A stretch of 64,000 bases of DNA from assembly GCA_018266335.1 (NCBI GenBank), contig JAFEAR010000043.1, positions 11,107 through 75,106 on the forward strand, written 5' to 3'. Shown here piece after piece: positions 16,710-26,202 of this stretch. The number at the start of each line of letters is the position of its first letter. Position 1 is the first letter of the stretch. Both the position numbers and the translations under genes were made by a program. The DNA is from Bdellovibrionales bacterium. Lineage in GTDB: Bacteria; Bdellovibrionota; UBA2428. Under the pieces are notes generated by a model. It worked only from the letters and a program-made list of their open reading frames with translations, made no database searches and had not been told where the DNA came from.

Positions 16710-16746
16710 GCCATGGCGTGATGTCACTTTCTCAACTATCTGATTT

Positions 16747-17376
16747 TCAGCCCTCGTCGCCTTCAAACCGTTCCACGTCATCGTCGATGTAAAACATGCC
16801 GGCCTTGCGCCCGGGCACCCTGTACGGCTTTCCGGCTTTATACCTCGGGCACCCACGGGGCCCGTAGCAGTGGGTTTCAAAGCGCCACTTCACCTTCGAG
16901 GGGTTCCAGTGGTCGAGAATAATCTGTGTTGGCATCGTGAGCCCCCAGGGGCAGCGAGCACACGCCGCTTCGCACGTTTTCTTCTCGAGACGAAAGTGTC
17001 CGTTGACCCGGTATCTCTCAAGCGGCGGCGCTATTCCGCCGTCCGGATCGGGTGCTCGCTCCTCGGATTCTGGGCCGCGCCGTGAAATTTCGATACCACT
17101 CACTTTGTAGAAGTCGGCCCACTCGGTTTCGAGATCCGGTATTTTTTCCCCTTCACCGCTTAGGACATCGCCAATGCGAAAACGGTATTTCTCGTGAGCT
17201 TTGGTCCCGACGGCGATGCGTAGCCCCAGACCGGTTTCTGGCGTCGATTCCGATGGCGTATCGAGTACAAGGACGTAGCCTTGGTACTGGTGCGTGGGTA
17301 TTTGGTCGAAGGAGCGAATGAGACGGATGCGAGCTTTTACTGCGACGATTTTTCTGGCGAACGCGATCTTGTCCAT
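16747..17376 (-). CDS. Hypothetical protein with C-terminal Cys cluster
   Basis: A 209-aa soluble protein. The N-terminal half has beta-rich, barrel-like segments (YQGYVLVLD, LRIAVGTKAHEKYRFRIGDVLSG). The C-terminal half has CEAACARCPWG and HCYGPRGCP clusters, enough cysteines for a metal or Fe-S site. No family recognised. It stands alone between convergent and divergent neighbours, with a hairpin at 17436-17455 upstream. Confidence 0.55.
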   Translation of the reverse strand: MDKIAFARKIVAVKARIRLIRSFDQIPTHQYQGYVLVLDTPSESTPETGLGLRIAVGTKAHEKYRFRIGDVLSGEGEKIPDLETEWADFYKVSGIEISRRGPESEERAPDPDGGIAPPLERYRVNGHFRLEKKTCEAACARCPWGLTMPTQIILDHWNPSKVKWRFETHCYGPRGCPRYKAGKPYRVPGRKAGMFYIDDDVERFEGDEG

Positions 17377-17435
17377 TTCTGGTCAGAGATTGTACCAGGG
17401 GCAGGCGACACGGGAAAACGGTGATTCAGAAAGCA

Positions 17436-17455
17436 CCGGTAGCGAACGCTACCGG
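17436..17455. terminator. Perfect 9-bp hairpin CCGGTAGCG
   Basis: CCGGTAGCG at 17436-17444 pairs with CGCTACCGG at 17447-17455 around a 2-nt loop. It lies 60 bp upstream of the gene starting at 17376 and is followed on the plus strand by a short T run at about 17464. Function as terminator is uncertain because no plus-strand gene ends here. Confidence 0.35.
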
Positions 17456-17571
17456 CGAGGAGTGAGTTTTTGCGAGCCCGTAGTTCCTGAGACTCGCTCG
17501 ACCTCGGGCAGCTCTGCCGAGTGACATTCCGTCAGGTTTGATTGGGGACTCGTCCGCATCCGGTGTAGCCC

Positions 17572-17985
17572 TCATGTTCCATTCTGTGGAGTGAATAACC
17601 CGAACCAGTAGCCGAGGTACTCAAAGGTCTCGTAGCGGCCTTGCTCGATCTTGTCGGGGTCTTCGTGGCAACCGTCCGGCTGCGTACGCTGGGCCTCGAA
17701 CTCGGATACCGTCACTGTGACGTGTCCGCCCTCGCGAGGGAATCCCGGAAGGACGTCTGCGCGCACGTCGTTCTCGTAGATCCGACCATCTTCACCCAAG
17801 AAAAAGCAAAATCCCCAAACGGTTGTGGAGCAAGCGTAGATCATTTCCTCCTGTCTTTGCGACTGGGTCTTGCCAATAGCCTCCACGTAGGGGAAGGACG
17901 GCATGCAGCCCGACGCTTGTGCCACCGAACCGGAGAGCAAGAAAACAAAAGAGCCAAGAATTTGAAGTACCGTTTTTGTATCCAT
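17572..17985 (-). CDS. Secreted hypothetical protein
   Basis: A 137-aa protein with a signal peptide (hydrophobic 7-21, cleavage after AQAS), several cysteines and an acidic middle. No family recognised. It is divergent from the LysR-type gene at 18059 with a 73-bp AT-rich gap, so it could be a target of that regulator, as is common for LysR pairs. Confidence 0.5.
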   Translation of the reverse strand: MDTKTVLQILGSFVFLLSGSVAQASGCMPSFPYVEAIGKTQSQRQEEMIYACSTTVWGFCFFLGEDGRIYENDVRADVLPGFPREGGHVTVTVSEFEAQRTQPDGCHEDPDKIEQGRYETFEYLGYWFGLFTPQNGT

Positions 17986-18058
17986 AGCCTACTACTAACA
18001 AACCATTTACCAGCTTAAAAATATATAGTTGGTATAAAAATCATGCTAATTTGGTCTA

Positions 18059-18934
18059 ATGGATTTGAACGCACTTCGACATTTCTATTGGGTTGTTCGA
18101 GAGGGCAATTTCACTAACGCATCTCGCGCGATCCGCACGGCCCAGCCCGCCATCAGTCGCTCTGTCCGAAAACTCGAGGGATTGATGGGCGGCGCGCTTC
18201 TTGTTAGGCACAAACGAAAGGTCGAACTTACGCCTCTGGGTAACTCCATTTTTCTTCAGTGTCAGATAATATTTCAGGCCGCCGAGCACATAAAAGATTT
18301 AAGCGATTCTTCGCCGCCCGAAATTGGAGGATCACTGTCGTTAGGCACGGCTGATATTATTGCCGAATATTTGCTTCCCTCGGCCCTTCAACAACTCTCG
18401 CACATTAATCCTAAGCTGCATTCTTCCGTGCAGGTGGGACCAACAAGCTTCATGCTTTCGCGCATTGTCGCACGCGAACTGGATGTTGGAATTTTTTTCC
18501 ATGTTCCCACTGAACCAAATCCAGACCTCGAAATTCGCCGTATCGCGAGAGTTCAATTCAAACTGGTAGTAGATTCAAAGTTCGCCAAGAATAGCGACAC
18601 GCTTATTAAATTTCTCGGTTCTCGAGAGGTCGACTCGCCCAATACCAGAAGCTATCCGACGCTGGAAAAACTACGCAAGATTCATCAACGAGCGGCAATT
18701 CATTATTCTTCGAATCATCTGGGCCTTCACAAGCGCCTAGTTCTTTTGGGTATGGGAGTTGCCGTTTTGCCTATATTTTCAATTCGAGAAGAACTTAAGC
18801 GGGGACGTTTAAAGGATCTGCTACCCAAGGAACATTTAGAATTTGACCTAAAATTAGTACGGCACAAGCATCGTCCTCCGAGTCGAAGCGTCAGGGAGTT
18901 AGTCGCAGTCCTTGAAGAAGTGGCTGTTCGTTAG
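18059..18934 (+). CDS. LysR-family transcriptional regulator
   Basis: A 291-aa protein with the standard N-terminal winged helix (LNALRHFYWVVREGNFTNASRAIRTAQPAISRSVRKLEG pattern, residues 3-41) and a C-terminal effector-binding domain of about 200 residues (LSLGTADIIAEYLLPSAL onwards). The ligand is not predictable. The divergent secreted protein gene is the nearest candidate target, with the shared promoter in 17986-18058. Confidence 0.92.
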   Translation: MDLNALRHFYWVVREGNFTNASRAIRTAQPAISRSVRKLEGLMGGALLVRHKRKVELTPLGNSIFLQCQIIFQAAEHIKDLSDSSPPEIGGSLSLGTADIIAEYLLPSALQQLSHINPKLHSSVQVGPTSFMLSRIVARELDVGIFFHVPTEPNPDLEIRRIARVQFKLVVDSKFAKNSDTLIKFLGSREVDSPNTRSYPTLEKLRKIHQRAAIHYSSNHLGLHKRLVLLGMGVAVLPIFSIREELKRGRLKDLLPKEHLEFDLKLVRHKHRPPSRSVRELVAVLEEVAVR

Positions 18935-19148
18935 GGTCTTCAATAAAGCCGCCCTCGCGGCCCAAATGGCTCTATCAGGCTGAACGTGGGTCCACACGGT
19001 GGGCTCCTGTCGCCCCTGTCGCGATGGGGTCTTTGGACGGAAAGCAGTCCATTGGGGGCGATTCGACGGATTTTTGACGCCCAGACCGCCACCAGCTCTC
19101 ACTTATGTTCGCTTTCGATTCCATCTGACACATTGCCTAGCTTCAGAC

Positions 19149-21952
19149 CTAGTGAATAACCCCCGTAGGTATTGAAGTGTCTGTCGTGCTGCCGTTGCCG
19201 AGTTGTCCGTAGCCATTGTAGCCCCAGCACGCAGCAGCTCCTGTGCTCGTGATCGCGCAAAATTGCTGTGTCCCCGAGTATCCACCACCAGTTAAGCCGA
19301 TCGAACTTGCAGAAAGAGTCCCTGAGCTACTGCCAATAGGCAGCACATCAACAAACGCGGCCGTACTAGATGTGGTGGTGCCGTTTCCCAGCTCCCCATA
19401 CCCGTTGTAACCCATACATTTAATCGTACCACCTGCTGTGGGCATGAAGCATGACTCGTTGGCACCGGCCGCGATTTGCAGCGGAGCGCTCGACACCCCA
19501 ATCAGCGACGCGTACACGGGAGTCGACTGGTTGCTCGTGGTGGAATCCATGAGCTGTCCGTAGCCGTTGTAGCCCCAGCAGTAAGCCTTGTAACTTGGGC
19601 CACTAGAGGAAACGTAAGATACGGTGATTCGCACTGAATCTACGCTGTAGGTGCGCGAGGTGCCACTAGTGCTCCTAGCGGATAGAGCCGCGCCAAAGTT
19701 TGAGCTGTTAATGTCGGACGCGGTCCAGGTTTCGCCCCAAAGATCCGAACTGCCGCCGTAAGTCGAAAAAGCGTCGCTCGTTCCCCAGGCCGTGCCGCTT
19801 GATTTATCAGTCGACCCTATCGTGCCGCCCTTAATGATGCGAATGCTGTTATCGAAGGCGGTAGCGCCCGCACTAACCTTCTTTTCCCATTCGACCTTGA
19901 TTCCCGTCACAGTGGCATCGGAGGGAATCGAAAAGCCGAAGCCGGTTGCAGCAAGATTCACCGACACCGTGGCCGAGGTGAGCGCCACAGTTGCATAGCT
20001 GTTGTTACTGGTCGTAGCGTTTGAGGCGTTCGCCCAAGCAGTGCCGTTACCACTTGTGCTCACTGAACTTGCAGAACTTACACCTGTCAGTGATCCAACC
20101 TTCGCCACGGCACAAGTCGACCCGTTTCCGTTAGCAGTATCGCCCCCCGCAGCCATGGCGGTAACATTTACGGCGCCGTCAGTAGCGAGTGTTGTGGTTA
20201 CAACCTGCACGGCGGTGGATGCACTGGTGGTCGTGCTATCACCCAGTTGGCCGACGCCGTACCATCGCCGACCTGGCCAACGTTGTTATACCCCCAACAC
20301 CAAACTTTTCCCGTCGAATCCACCGCACAAAAGTTATAGCCGCCGCCTGTGATATCCAGCACCGCGCCGAGAGTTGAAACGGGAACAGCTACGCCACTAG
20401 CGGTGGTGGTACCGTTGCCAAGTTGTCCGTTACCATTTGAGCCCCAGCAGTAGACCTTGCTGTCTGAGGCCTGAATGGCGCAAGTCGAATAGATACCTGT
20501 CATCACGACCTTAGTTGCCAAAAATTTCGTGCCGTCGTTTTTGTAGACGAATACAGGAATGGAGCTATTTGTTGTGGTTCCATTTCCGAGTTGTCCAGCG
20601 CTATTGTAGCCCCAGCACTGCACGGTTTGATCAGAAAGAATTCCGCACGACATGTACACGCCAGTCGCGACCTGCGTATAACTCAAGCTGGTGTTACTCG
20701 ATGGGAGGGCAGTGCAGACCTTCGTGCCGGTGGCGTCGAATCCCGTGAGGTAGTACCCCGCATTACAAGTTTGCCCAAGAAAGCGCTGAAGCTGGGACTG
20801 AATGCCTGCCGTCACACCGACAAGAAACGCCAGTTCAACGTCAGTGACCGCAGCAGAAACCAAGTTCTTCGATCCGTCGGTCAGAGCAACGCGGCTTGCC
20901 GTGAGTCCCGACACATTCACCGTCGCGGCTTGTATGGTGCCAGATGAAGTGATGCTAGCACCTACTTGCAGCGCGCCTGACATTGAATCCCCGAGTTTAC
21001 TGACCGGCACGTAGGCGAGTGTCGCCTGCTTGCCATTTATTTGGGTTTGCACGTTGGCGGTGAGACCCCCCAGATTTGCCCCTAAGTTTGCGGTCACCCC
21101 ACTGAGGTACCCGAACTCGGTATCGGTGACGGTGGTTGCCGAGGAGCTAAGATTCTTCGATGCATCGAAAAGTGCGAAGCGCGAGGCTGTGACGCCCGTG
21201 GATTTAAGCGTCGCAGCCTGCACGGTGCCGGTGGAAGTAACGTTTGCACCGACATCGAGCGCGCCCGACATGGAGTCGCCCGTTTTCGATACTTTTCCGC
21301 TGACTCCAGCTGCCGTGCCATTTACGGCGTTTAGCTGAGTTTGTACGTTTGCGGAAACGCCGGTTAAGTAGTTCATCTCGGCGACCGTGGCCGTGACTCC
21401 TTTAAGTGCATCAGCCGTGTTGGCAGTGAGAGCAAATGCCGTGCCGCGTGCACGCATGCGGGGGAGTACGATGGTAGGAGTATCCATGGAACCGTTCGCA
21501 GCACCGGAATCGACTTCAATCTGAAAATAAATCGCCTGACTTGTCGTGCGTTCTCCAAGTCTGTCGACAAGACTTGGTGACCCGCTCGCTGCATCTAGGT
21601 TGATGGTAAACTTACCGGCTGAAACAGCGGTGTTATAAACGGAGCTTGTCCACAAAAGGGATCCGCCGCTGGCGGCATCATAGGCTTTAATTTGGACGTC
21701 TTTGCTTGCGGTGACAGGCACTCCGGCGTTGTCGAAAATCGAGCCGTCGACACGAATAATTTGCGGAGTAGCGCGGGAAGAGACGGGGAACAGTGCGAGT
21801 AAAAAAAGGATAAAAGAAAGAAATTCGAGAGAAAACAGAGACTTTAGTAGAGACGGGCTATTTCTACTTCTGCCGAGCTGCCGAGCTGCCGAGCTGCCGA
21901 GCTGCCGAGCTGCCGAGCTGCCGAGCTGCCGAGCGGTAGTAGGTGAACGCAA
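19149..21952 (-). pseudogene. RCC1-repeat secreted adhesin, frameshifted near 20250
   Basis: Two frames (20198-21952 and 19149-20210) together encode one long protein: signal peptide, the ATPQIIRVDGS N-terminal module shared with four adhesins at 29-40 kb, tail-fibre-like repeats (GDSMSGALDVG, TDTEFGYLSGVTANL) and then RCC1-type propeller repeats (WGYNSAGQLGNGTTT). The frame breaks near 20250 after GQVGDGTAS. The next frame resumes the repeat as GQLGDSTTT, as if a 26-bp imperfect duplication had occurred inside an RCC1 unit. At the 5' end, TTG 21952 is in frame, but the only ATG (21956) is not; see the 8-bp repeat. Either a decayed gene or an off state. Confidence 0.72.
21870..21933 (-). repeat. 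Eight tandem copies of an 8-bp unit at the 5' end of the RCC1 adhesin
   Basis: The minus-strand unit CTCGGCAG occurs eight times without interruption, directly after the start region (ATG at 21956 or TTG at 21952). Eight is not divisible by three, so each gain or loss shifts the frame. With eight units the ATG frame reaches TAG just after the repeat. With six or nine units the ATG would be in frame with the signal peptide. This is the usual layout of a slippage-driven phase-variable gene. Confidence 0.8.
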
Positions 21953-22242
21953 ACATATACGAGAGTTTATCGGCTCCGAGCACCAAAAAGATTAAGATAA
22001 AGTTAATGCGACAACGTCAAGCAGCAGCAAAGCCAAAAAAAAACTGAATTTCAGGTACTTCTGTCTTCAAGTTAATTTCAAAAGAATGCGCCTTGATGGG
22101 ATAGTGCTCGGAAACGCATTGGTTTTGGGGCCGATGGACGCAAAGGCCCCCAAGACGAGCATCCGGCTTCAGGGCGGACTTGAGGCCCCGAGCGATTCCC
22201 CGGCACCCATTTCGGCAAAGAGAGTGGTTTCTGAATCGCGCT

Positions 22243-23010
22243 TCAATGTGAAAATCTTCGGGCATCGGTTCCGATCAATCTGGCGTTGTTCAAATAAATC
22301 ACCACAAAAAACACCGCTAGTGCGACGTTGGTGTACACGTTGCCGAGGTTCAACCCGATAGGTTTGCTAACGTAGTTGCCGATCGTGGCCCCGATCGGAT
22401 GCATAAGAACCAGGGCCGACCAGTAAGCCATAGCGCCACTCAATCGACGATATCTAAAGGCAGAGTAACAGATCGCAAGTAGGACCAGCAAAAAGACGCT
22501 GCCCCCAAAAGCCCCCAAAGGTGTGTCGTTCGTGATGAAGTCTCCGCTCGTTGTTCCGAAGGTACTACTCAGCAGAATTGCGAGCCAGTAGAAGACACTG
22601 CTGAGCAGACTTTCCTCCCCTCGTTTCCTTGAAATGAGGTAGCGGACGACCAGCACCAGCAGCAGCGAACCGAGCACCGCCAGCGATCCCAGTTGCGTAC
22701 CCAACTGGAGCGGCTTGAGTAGACCCCACTTTTTGTCGTTGTCCAAAGGTTCCAAGGTCACCCAATCCGCGAGGTTGGTGCCGCCAATATTACCCATGAG
22801 AATCAAAAGCCAATAGAAAATGTCGTTCTTCAATTTGAAAAATAGGATCCCGAAAATCATGGCGCCAAAAACACAAATGTCCAGAATCGCCCCTTGCGTG
22901 TAACCAAGCTCGAAATTACGGGAAAGCAGATTTCCGATCAGCTCGCCCATGGTGGTGCAAATCAACATGAGGGCCCAGTAACTGGCGTTGAGTTTCGGCA
23001 GATTCTTCAT
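22243..23010 (-). CDS. COG4705-type membrane protein (copy A)
   Basis: A 255-aa protein with about eight membrane helices arranged as internal repeats (YWALMLICTTMGELIGN, FYWLLILMGNIGGTNLADW, FYWLAILLSSTFGTTSGDF, YWSALVLMHPIGATIGNY). This four-fold pattern is typical of the uncharacterised COG4705 membrane-anchored family. The start is ATG 23010. A diverged paralogue follows on the other strand at 23123. The intergenic stretch 21957-22242 downstream shows nothing recognisable. Confidence 0.75.
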   Translation of the reverse strand: MKNLPKLNASYWALMLICTTMGELIGNLLSRNFELGYTQGAILDICVFGAMIFGILFFKLKNDIFYWLLILMGNIGGTNLADWVTLEPLDNDKKWGLLKPLQLGTQLGSLAVLGSLLLVLVVRYLISRKRGEESLLSSVFYWLAILLSSTFGTTSGDFITNDTPLGAFGGSVFLLVLLAICYSAFRYRRLSGAMAYWSALVLMHPIGATIGNYVSKPIGLNLGNVYTNVALAVFFVVIYLNNARLIGTDARRFSH

Positions 23011-23122
23011 AGAGAAACAGACTACAGTATCCGAAGACAACAGCAAGGGCATAAGAACAGCGCTCCCCTTTCCGAGCCTCTACCAAGTTGGCAAAACGGG
23101 CCCAATAGGCAAGACTCGTTGA

Positions 23123-23899
23123 ATGCAAAAACAAGCTATTGGCTCTACGCCTCAGTTCATCAACAAATTGCCACAAATCACGGCGGCCTTTTGGATTATG
23201 AAAATAACGGCAACGACGCTGGGCGAAACGGGCGGTGACTGGCTGTCGATGACCATGAATTTAGGTTACCTCGTTAGCACTCTGATCTTTTTCTCTCTCT
23301 TCGCAGGCGCTCTTGCAGCACAGCTCCTCTCGAAGAAGCATCACCCTTACCTCTATTGGACGGTTATCATCGCCACAAGTACGGCCGGCACCACATTGTC
23401 GGACTACATGGATCGAACACTGGAGCTTGGCTACACAAAAGGTGCCGCGATCTTAGTGACGATTCTTCTTAGCTTGCTTGCAGCGTGGCGTTTTAGCGTG
23501 GGCAACTTGTCCGTCGACAACATTCGTACTCGCAAGGCAGAGTTGTTTTACTGGTTCACGATTCTTTTCTCGAACACATTGGGTACGGCGCTGGGTGACT
23601 TCCTGTCCGATGATTCCGGACTTGGCTTCTTTGGTAGCTGGCTTTTGATAACCGGTATTTTAGGCGTGATTCTGGCTGGCACTTTCTTTACGCGCATTTC
23701 GCGGGTTCTGCTGTTTTGGATCGCCTTCATTTTAACCCGTCCGTTCGGTGCCACTTTTGGTGACGTTTTAACTAAATCGCACGAGCAAGGCGGGCTCAAT
23801 TTCGGACGGGGCTATTCGTCGCTCATTCTCTTAGCCATTCTGGTAGTCACCATCCGTATTTCGTATAAGGAAAAGTCTGCAGTTAGCATCGAGGTCTAG
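23123..23899 (+). CDS. COG4705-type membrane protein (copy B)
   Basis: A 258-aa paralogue of the divergent 255-aa protein, with the same four-fold motif (FWIMKITATTLGETGGDWL, LYWTVIIATSTAGTTLSDY, FYWFTILFSNTLGTALGDF, FWIAFILTRPFGATFGDV). Acidic residues (E, D) recur at the same place in each repeat, which suggests cation handling, but that is inference. It is followed 22 bp later by an EamA-like gene on the same strand. Confidence 0.78.
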   Translation: MQKQAIGSTPQFINKLPQITAAFWIMKITATTLGETGGDWLSMTMNLGYLVSTLIFFSLFAGALAAQLLSKKHHPYLYWTVIIATSTAGTTLSDYMDRTLELGYTKGAAILVTILLSLLAAWRFSVGNLSVDNIRTRKAELFYWFTILFSNTLGTALGDFLSDDSGLGFFGSWLLITGILGVILAGTFFTRISRVLLFWIAFILTRPFGATFGDVLTKSHEQGGLNFGRGYSSLILLAILVVTIRISYKEKSAVSIEV

Positions 23900-23921
23900 T
23901 GTCGATGACAGAGGAGCGGCA

Positions 23922-24338
23922 ATGAACTGGCAGCTTTTTTCGCTAGGATCAGCATTCTTTGCGGCTCTCACCGCGATATTCGGAAAAGTCGGCGTTTCGG
24001 AACTAAACTCCAATCTCGCGACGTTTGTTCGAACGTTGGTGATTTTGGCGGTAACCGCGCTCTTGATCACTTTAAGGCAAGAGTGGCAGTCGCCACAGAA
24101 TCTTTCGATGAAAGGATTTCTGTTTCTGGTCTTTTCCGGGCTCGCTACAGGACTGTCATGGCTTTGCTATTATCGCGCTTTACAGATGGCTCCAGCTTCT
24201 CGAGTTGCCCCAATCGACAAACTGAGTGTCGTATTAGTCGTTATTTTTGCATCGCTATTTTTAGGCGAAAAAATCAGCTGGCAAACAGGAGTTGGAGCAT
24301 TGTTGGTCAGCGCAGGAGCTCTTCTTATTGCGCTCTAG
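23922..24338 (+). CDS. EamA/DMT-family half-size transporter
   Basis: A 138-aa protein with five hydrophobic segments and the drug/metabolite transporter signature near the end (SRVAPIDKLSVVLVVIFASLFLGEKISWQTGVGALLVSAGALLI). Length equals a single EamA domain, so it probably acts as a homodimer. It probably shares a transcript with the COG4705 gene 22 bp upstream. Confidence 0.85.
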   Translation: MNWQLFSLGSAFFAALTAIFGKVGVSELNSNLATFVRTLVILAVTALLITLRQEWQSPQNLSMKGFLFLVFSGLATGLSWLCYYRALQMAPASRVAPIDKLSVVLVVIFASLFLGEKISWQTGVGALLVSAGALLIAL

Positions 24339-24569
24339 TTATCAATAAACCAATCTTTTTAACTCGCTTGCCGGTATAGCCGAGCAGGCAAGTTGACCGT
24401 TGATGGGAAAACCTTGCACGGAAACGCTCCGGAGCGACCGAGGCGGAACGAAAGACTCAGGCTTCGGTCCACGGCATCAAAACTCAGTGATCATACCGAA
24501 CAAGTGGCTTGGCGAGTGCGGCGGCTACATTGAAAAGCTCCAGAAGAAGTAGTTTGATGGTTTCCTGTC

Positions 24570-25103
24570 GTGCAATTCAATTTACAACCCACTCTTTTGG
24601 GAAGCCGCGTGACCCTTCGACCGTTGAAGGAATCTGACTTTGAAGACCTGTACCGTGTGGCGTCCGATCCTTTAATTTGGGAGCAACATCCAAGTAAAGA
24701 TCGGTACAAGAGAGAGGTTTTTATGAATCTCTTTGAAGGAGCCTTGAATTCAGGCGGCGCGCTTGCAGTGTTGGACTCTCAGTCGGGAAATATTATCGGA
24801 AGTTCTCGCTACTATGAACTCAACGAGCGTGAGCGAGAAATTGTCATCGGATTTACTTTCCTTGCTCGTAGCTATTGGGGCGGCATTTGCAATCAGGAGC
24901 TGAAGCAGCTCATGCTGCAACATGCTTTTCGTTACGTTCGAGCCGTTTTTTTTCATGTCGATAAAGGCAACGTCCGCTCGCAAAAGGCGTTGGAAAAAAT
25001 TGGCGCTACAAAAGCGGGCACATTTACAAAGACCGCCCCTGACGGTCGAAGTCGTGATGTCTTAATTTACAAGATTGCTACTGAATCCTCCAAGCTCGAT
25101 TGA
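24570..25103 (+). CDS. GNAT-family N-acetyltransferase (RimJ/RimL-like)
   Basis: A 177-aa enzyme of the acetyl-CoA-dependent N-acetyltransferase fold: VTLRPLKESDFEDLYRVASDP at the start, IIGSSRYYELNEREREIVIGFTFLARSYWGG in the middle, and the acetyl-CoA/helix motif NVRSQKALEKIGATKAG near residue 150. Substrate unknown. It stands alone. The 231 bp before it contain a CTTGCC/GGCAAG hairpin and nothing else I can identify. Confidence 0.85.
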   Translation: MQFNLQPTLLGSRVTLRPLKESDFEDLYRVASDPLIWEQHPSKDRYKREVFMNLFEGALNSGGALAVLDSQSGNIIGSSRYYELNEREREIVIGFTFLARSYWGGICNQELKQLMLQHAFRYVRAVFFHVDKGNVRSQKALEKIGATKAGTFTKTAPDGRSRDVLIYKIATESSKLD

Positions 25104-25170
25104 TCGTCGTCGTCATAGAAAAAATTTTGGACGGCCGCAGGTCCAAAAACTCACTTTTTAATTCTCGACA

Positions 25171-25545
25171 TCAGAACTCAGAAATCATTTCGAGCAAGTG
25201 GCCCGCCTGGACGGGGCGCGTGAGTACCGACATCCCGATTCTTCCGCCTCTGACTTCCATCGCAGCCTCGTCGGCATTGTCGACAAGCACACAGGCAAGA
25301 AAAGGGATGTCGGCTCCAGCAACGCGCAGGAGTTCAACGAACCCGTCGCCGCTCATGTCTCCGACATATTGATCTACAAGAACCGCTGCCCATTTGTTGA
25401 TTTTCTGGGATGCGATCATGAGTCCTGCATTTCCATCGTCAGTGCGAACAACGCCAAAGCCCGAGGCTTCGAGCGCCATCACCAGATCGCGATTTTTAGA
25501 AATTGTTTGTCCCACCATAAGGACGTAGCGTTTACCGGCTTCCAT
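25171..25545 (-). CDS. Stand-alone receiver-like protein
   Basis: A 124-aa protein with the response-regulator receiver pattern: YVLMVGQT at the first strand, an acidic residue in AAVLVDQYVGDMSGDGF at the acceptor strand and LTRPVQAGHL where the usual KP would lie. The N-terminal acidic pocket (DD) is missing, so phosphorylation is doubtful. ATG 25545 is chosen because AGGAG lies about 6 nt before it. It overlaps the upstream 98-aa gene by 14 bp and shares its transcript. Confidence 0.55.
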   Translation of the reverse strand: MEAGKRYVLMVGQTISKNRDLVMALEASGFGVVRTDDGNAGLMIASQKINKWAAVLVDQYVGDMSGDGFVELLRVAGADIPFLACVLVDNADEAAMEVRGGRIGMSVLTRPVQAGHLLEMISEF

Positions 25546-25828
25546 GCTGTCTCCTAACTTTTTGCTTGGCATTTTGTCGCTCGATCTCGTCGTTCCAGAT
25601 CGGCGTGTAGCGAAGAAGATTCAGCAGCGAACGGATAACCTTGCCATCGGTAACGTCGATGAGCGCCTGCGACCAAGCAAATCGCTCGCAGGTGGCCTCG
25701 TCTCGTGCCCAAGCCACGATCTCGCCGTTTTGTAGCACGGCGTAGGGGAAGCCCTGCGGCGCACCCTTACGCCTTTCGTAAATTGCACCGCCACTCTTGG
25801 ATTTCTTTTTCGATTCAGACACGAACAA
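25532..25828 (-). CDS. Hypothetical protein upstream of receiver-like gene
   Basis: A 98-aa protein with a Lys/Ser-rich start and a small beta-rich middle (GFPYAVLQNGEIVAWARDEATCERFAW). No family recognised. First gene of a two-gene transcript with the receiver-like gene, divergent from a small XRE regulator; a 30-bp perfect palindrome lies between them at 25851-25880. Confidence 0.45.
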   Translation of the reverse strand: MFVSESKKKSKSGGAIYERRKGAPQGFPYAVLQNGEIVAWARDEATCERFAWSQALIDVTDGKVIRSLLNLLRYTPIWNDEIERQNAKQKVRRQHGSR

Positions 25829-25850
25829 GAGAATACGGCATGGTTTGCAG

Positions 25851-25880
25851 GTTTACGAGCGTAAATTTACGCTCGTAAAC
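25851..25880. promoter_or_regulatory. Perfect 30-bp palindrome in a divergent promoter
   Basis: The two 15-bp halves (first half GTTTACGAGCGTAAA) are exact inverse complements. It lies between the divergent genes starting at 25828 and 25899. Sub-repeats TTTACG/CGTAAA occur within it, so one or two dimers could bind. The adjacent XRE protein is the obvious candidate ligand, probably in autoregulation. Confidence 0.65.
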
Positions 25881-25898
25881 AATTGCTAGCCTAAATGG

Positions 25899-26141
25899 AT
25901 GGCGGTAAAGAAAACTAAAAAGGCCCGGACCATCTCCTCACCCGAATTGTCGGCCATGCGTCGACAGGTGGTGGAGCTGATCGGGGCCTCGTACAAAACA
26001 ACCGAGGAGTTCTGCTGGGAGCATGATCTGAACAAGGCCACGCTCTCGAACTTCCTGAACGGCAAAAAGGACTTTCAGGTTTCAACTCTTGCAAAGATCG
26101 CGCGGGCTCTTAAACGGCGCCTGGTGATTCGTCTGGAGTAG
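25899..26141 (+). CDS. XRE-family helix-turn-helix regulator
   Basis: An 80-aa single-domain DNA-binding protein: the helix-turn-helix spans about residues 38-70 (TEEFCWEHDLNKATLSNFLNGKKDFQVSTLAKIARAL). The Lys-rich N-terminus may add DNA contacts. It is divergent from the receiver-like operon, with the 30-bp palindrome starting 48 bp upstream of its start codon. A GC-rich CCCCAAGG/CCTTGGGG stem (26146-26195) lies between its end and the convergent recombinase gene. Confidence 0.8.
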   Translation: MAVKKTKKARTISSPELSAMRRQVVELIGASYKTTEEFCWEHDLNKATLSNFLNGKKDFQVSTLAKIARALKRRLVIRLE

Positions 26142-26202
26142 CCCGCCCCAAGGTCGGTCCCCGGCGCTGCGCCCGTGCCAGGGGGCGCCTTGGGGGTCCA
26201 GA

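Noticed and set aside
22017..22265. An 82-aa minus-strand frame downstream of the COG4705 gene
   Set aside because: It overlaps the end of the COG4705 gene in another frame, has no ribosome site and no domain.
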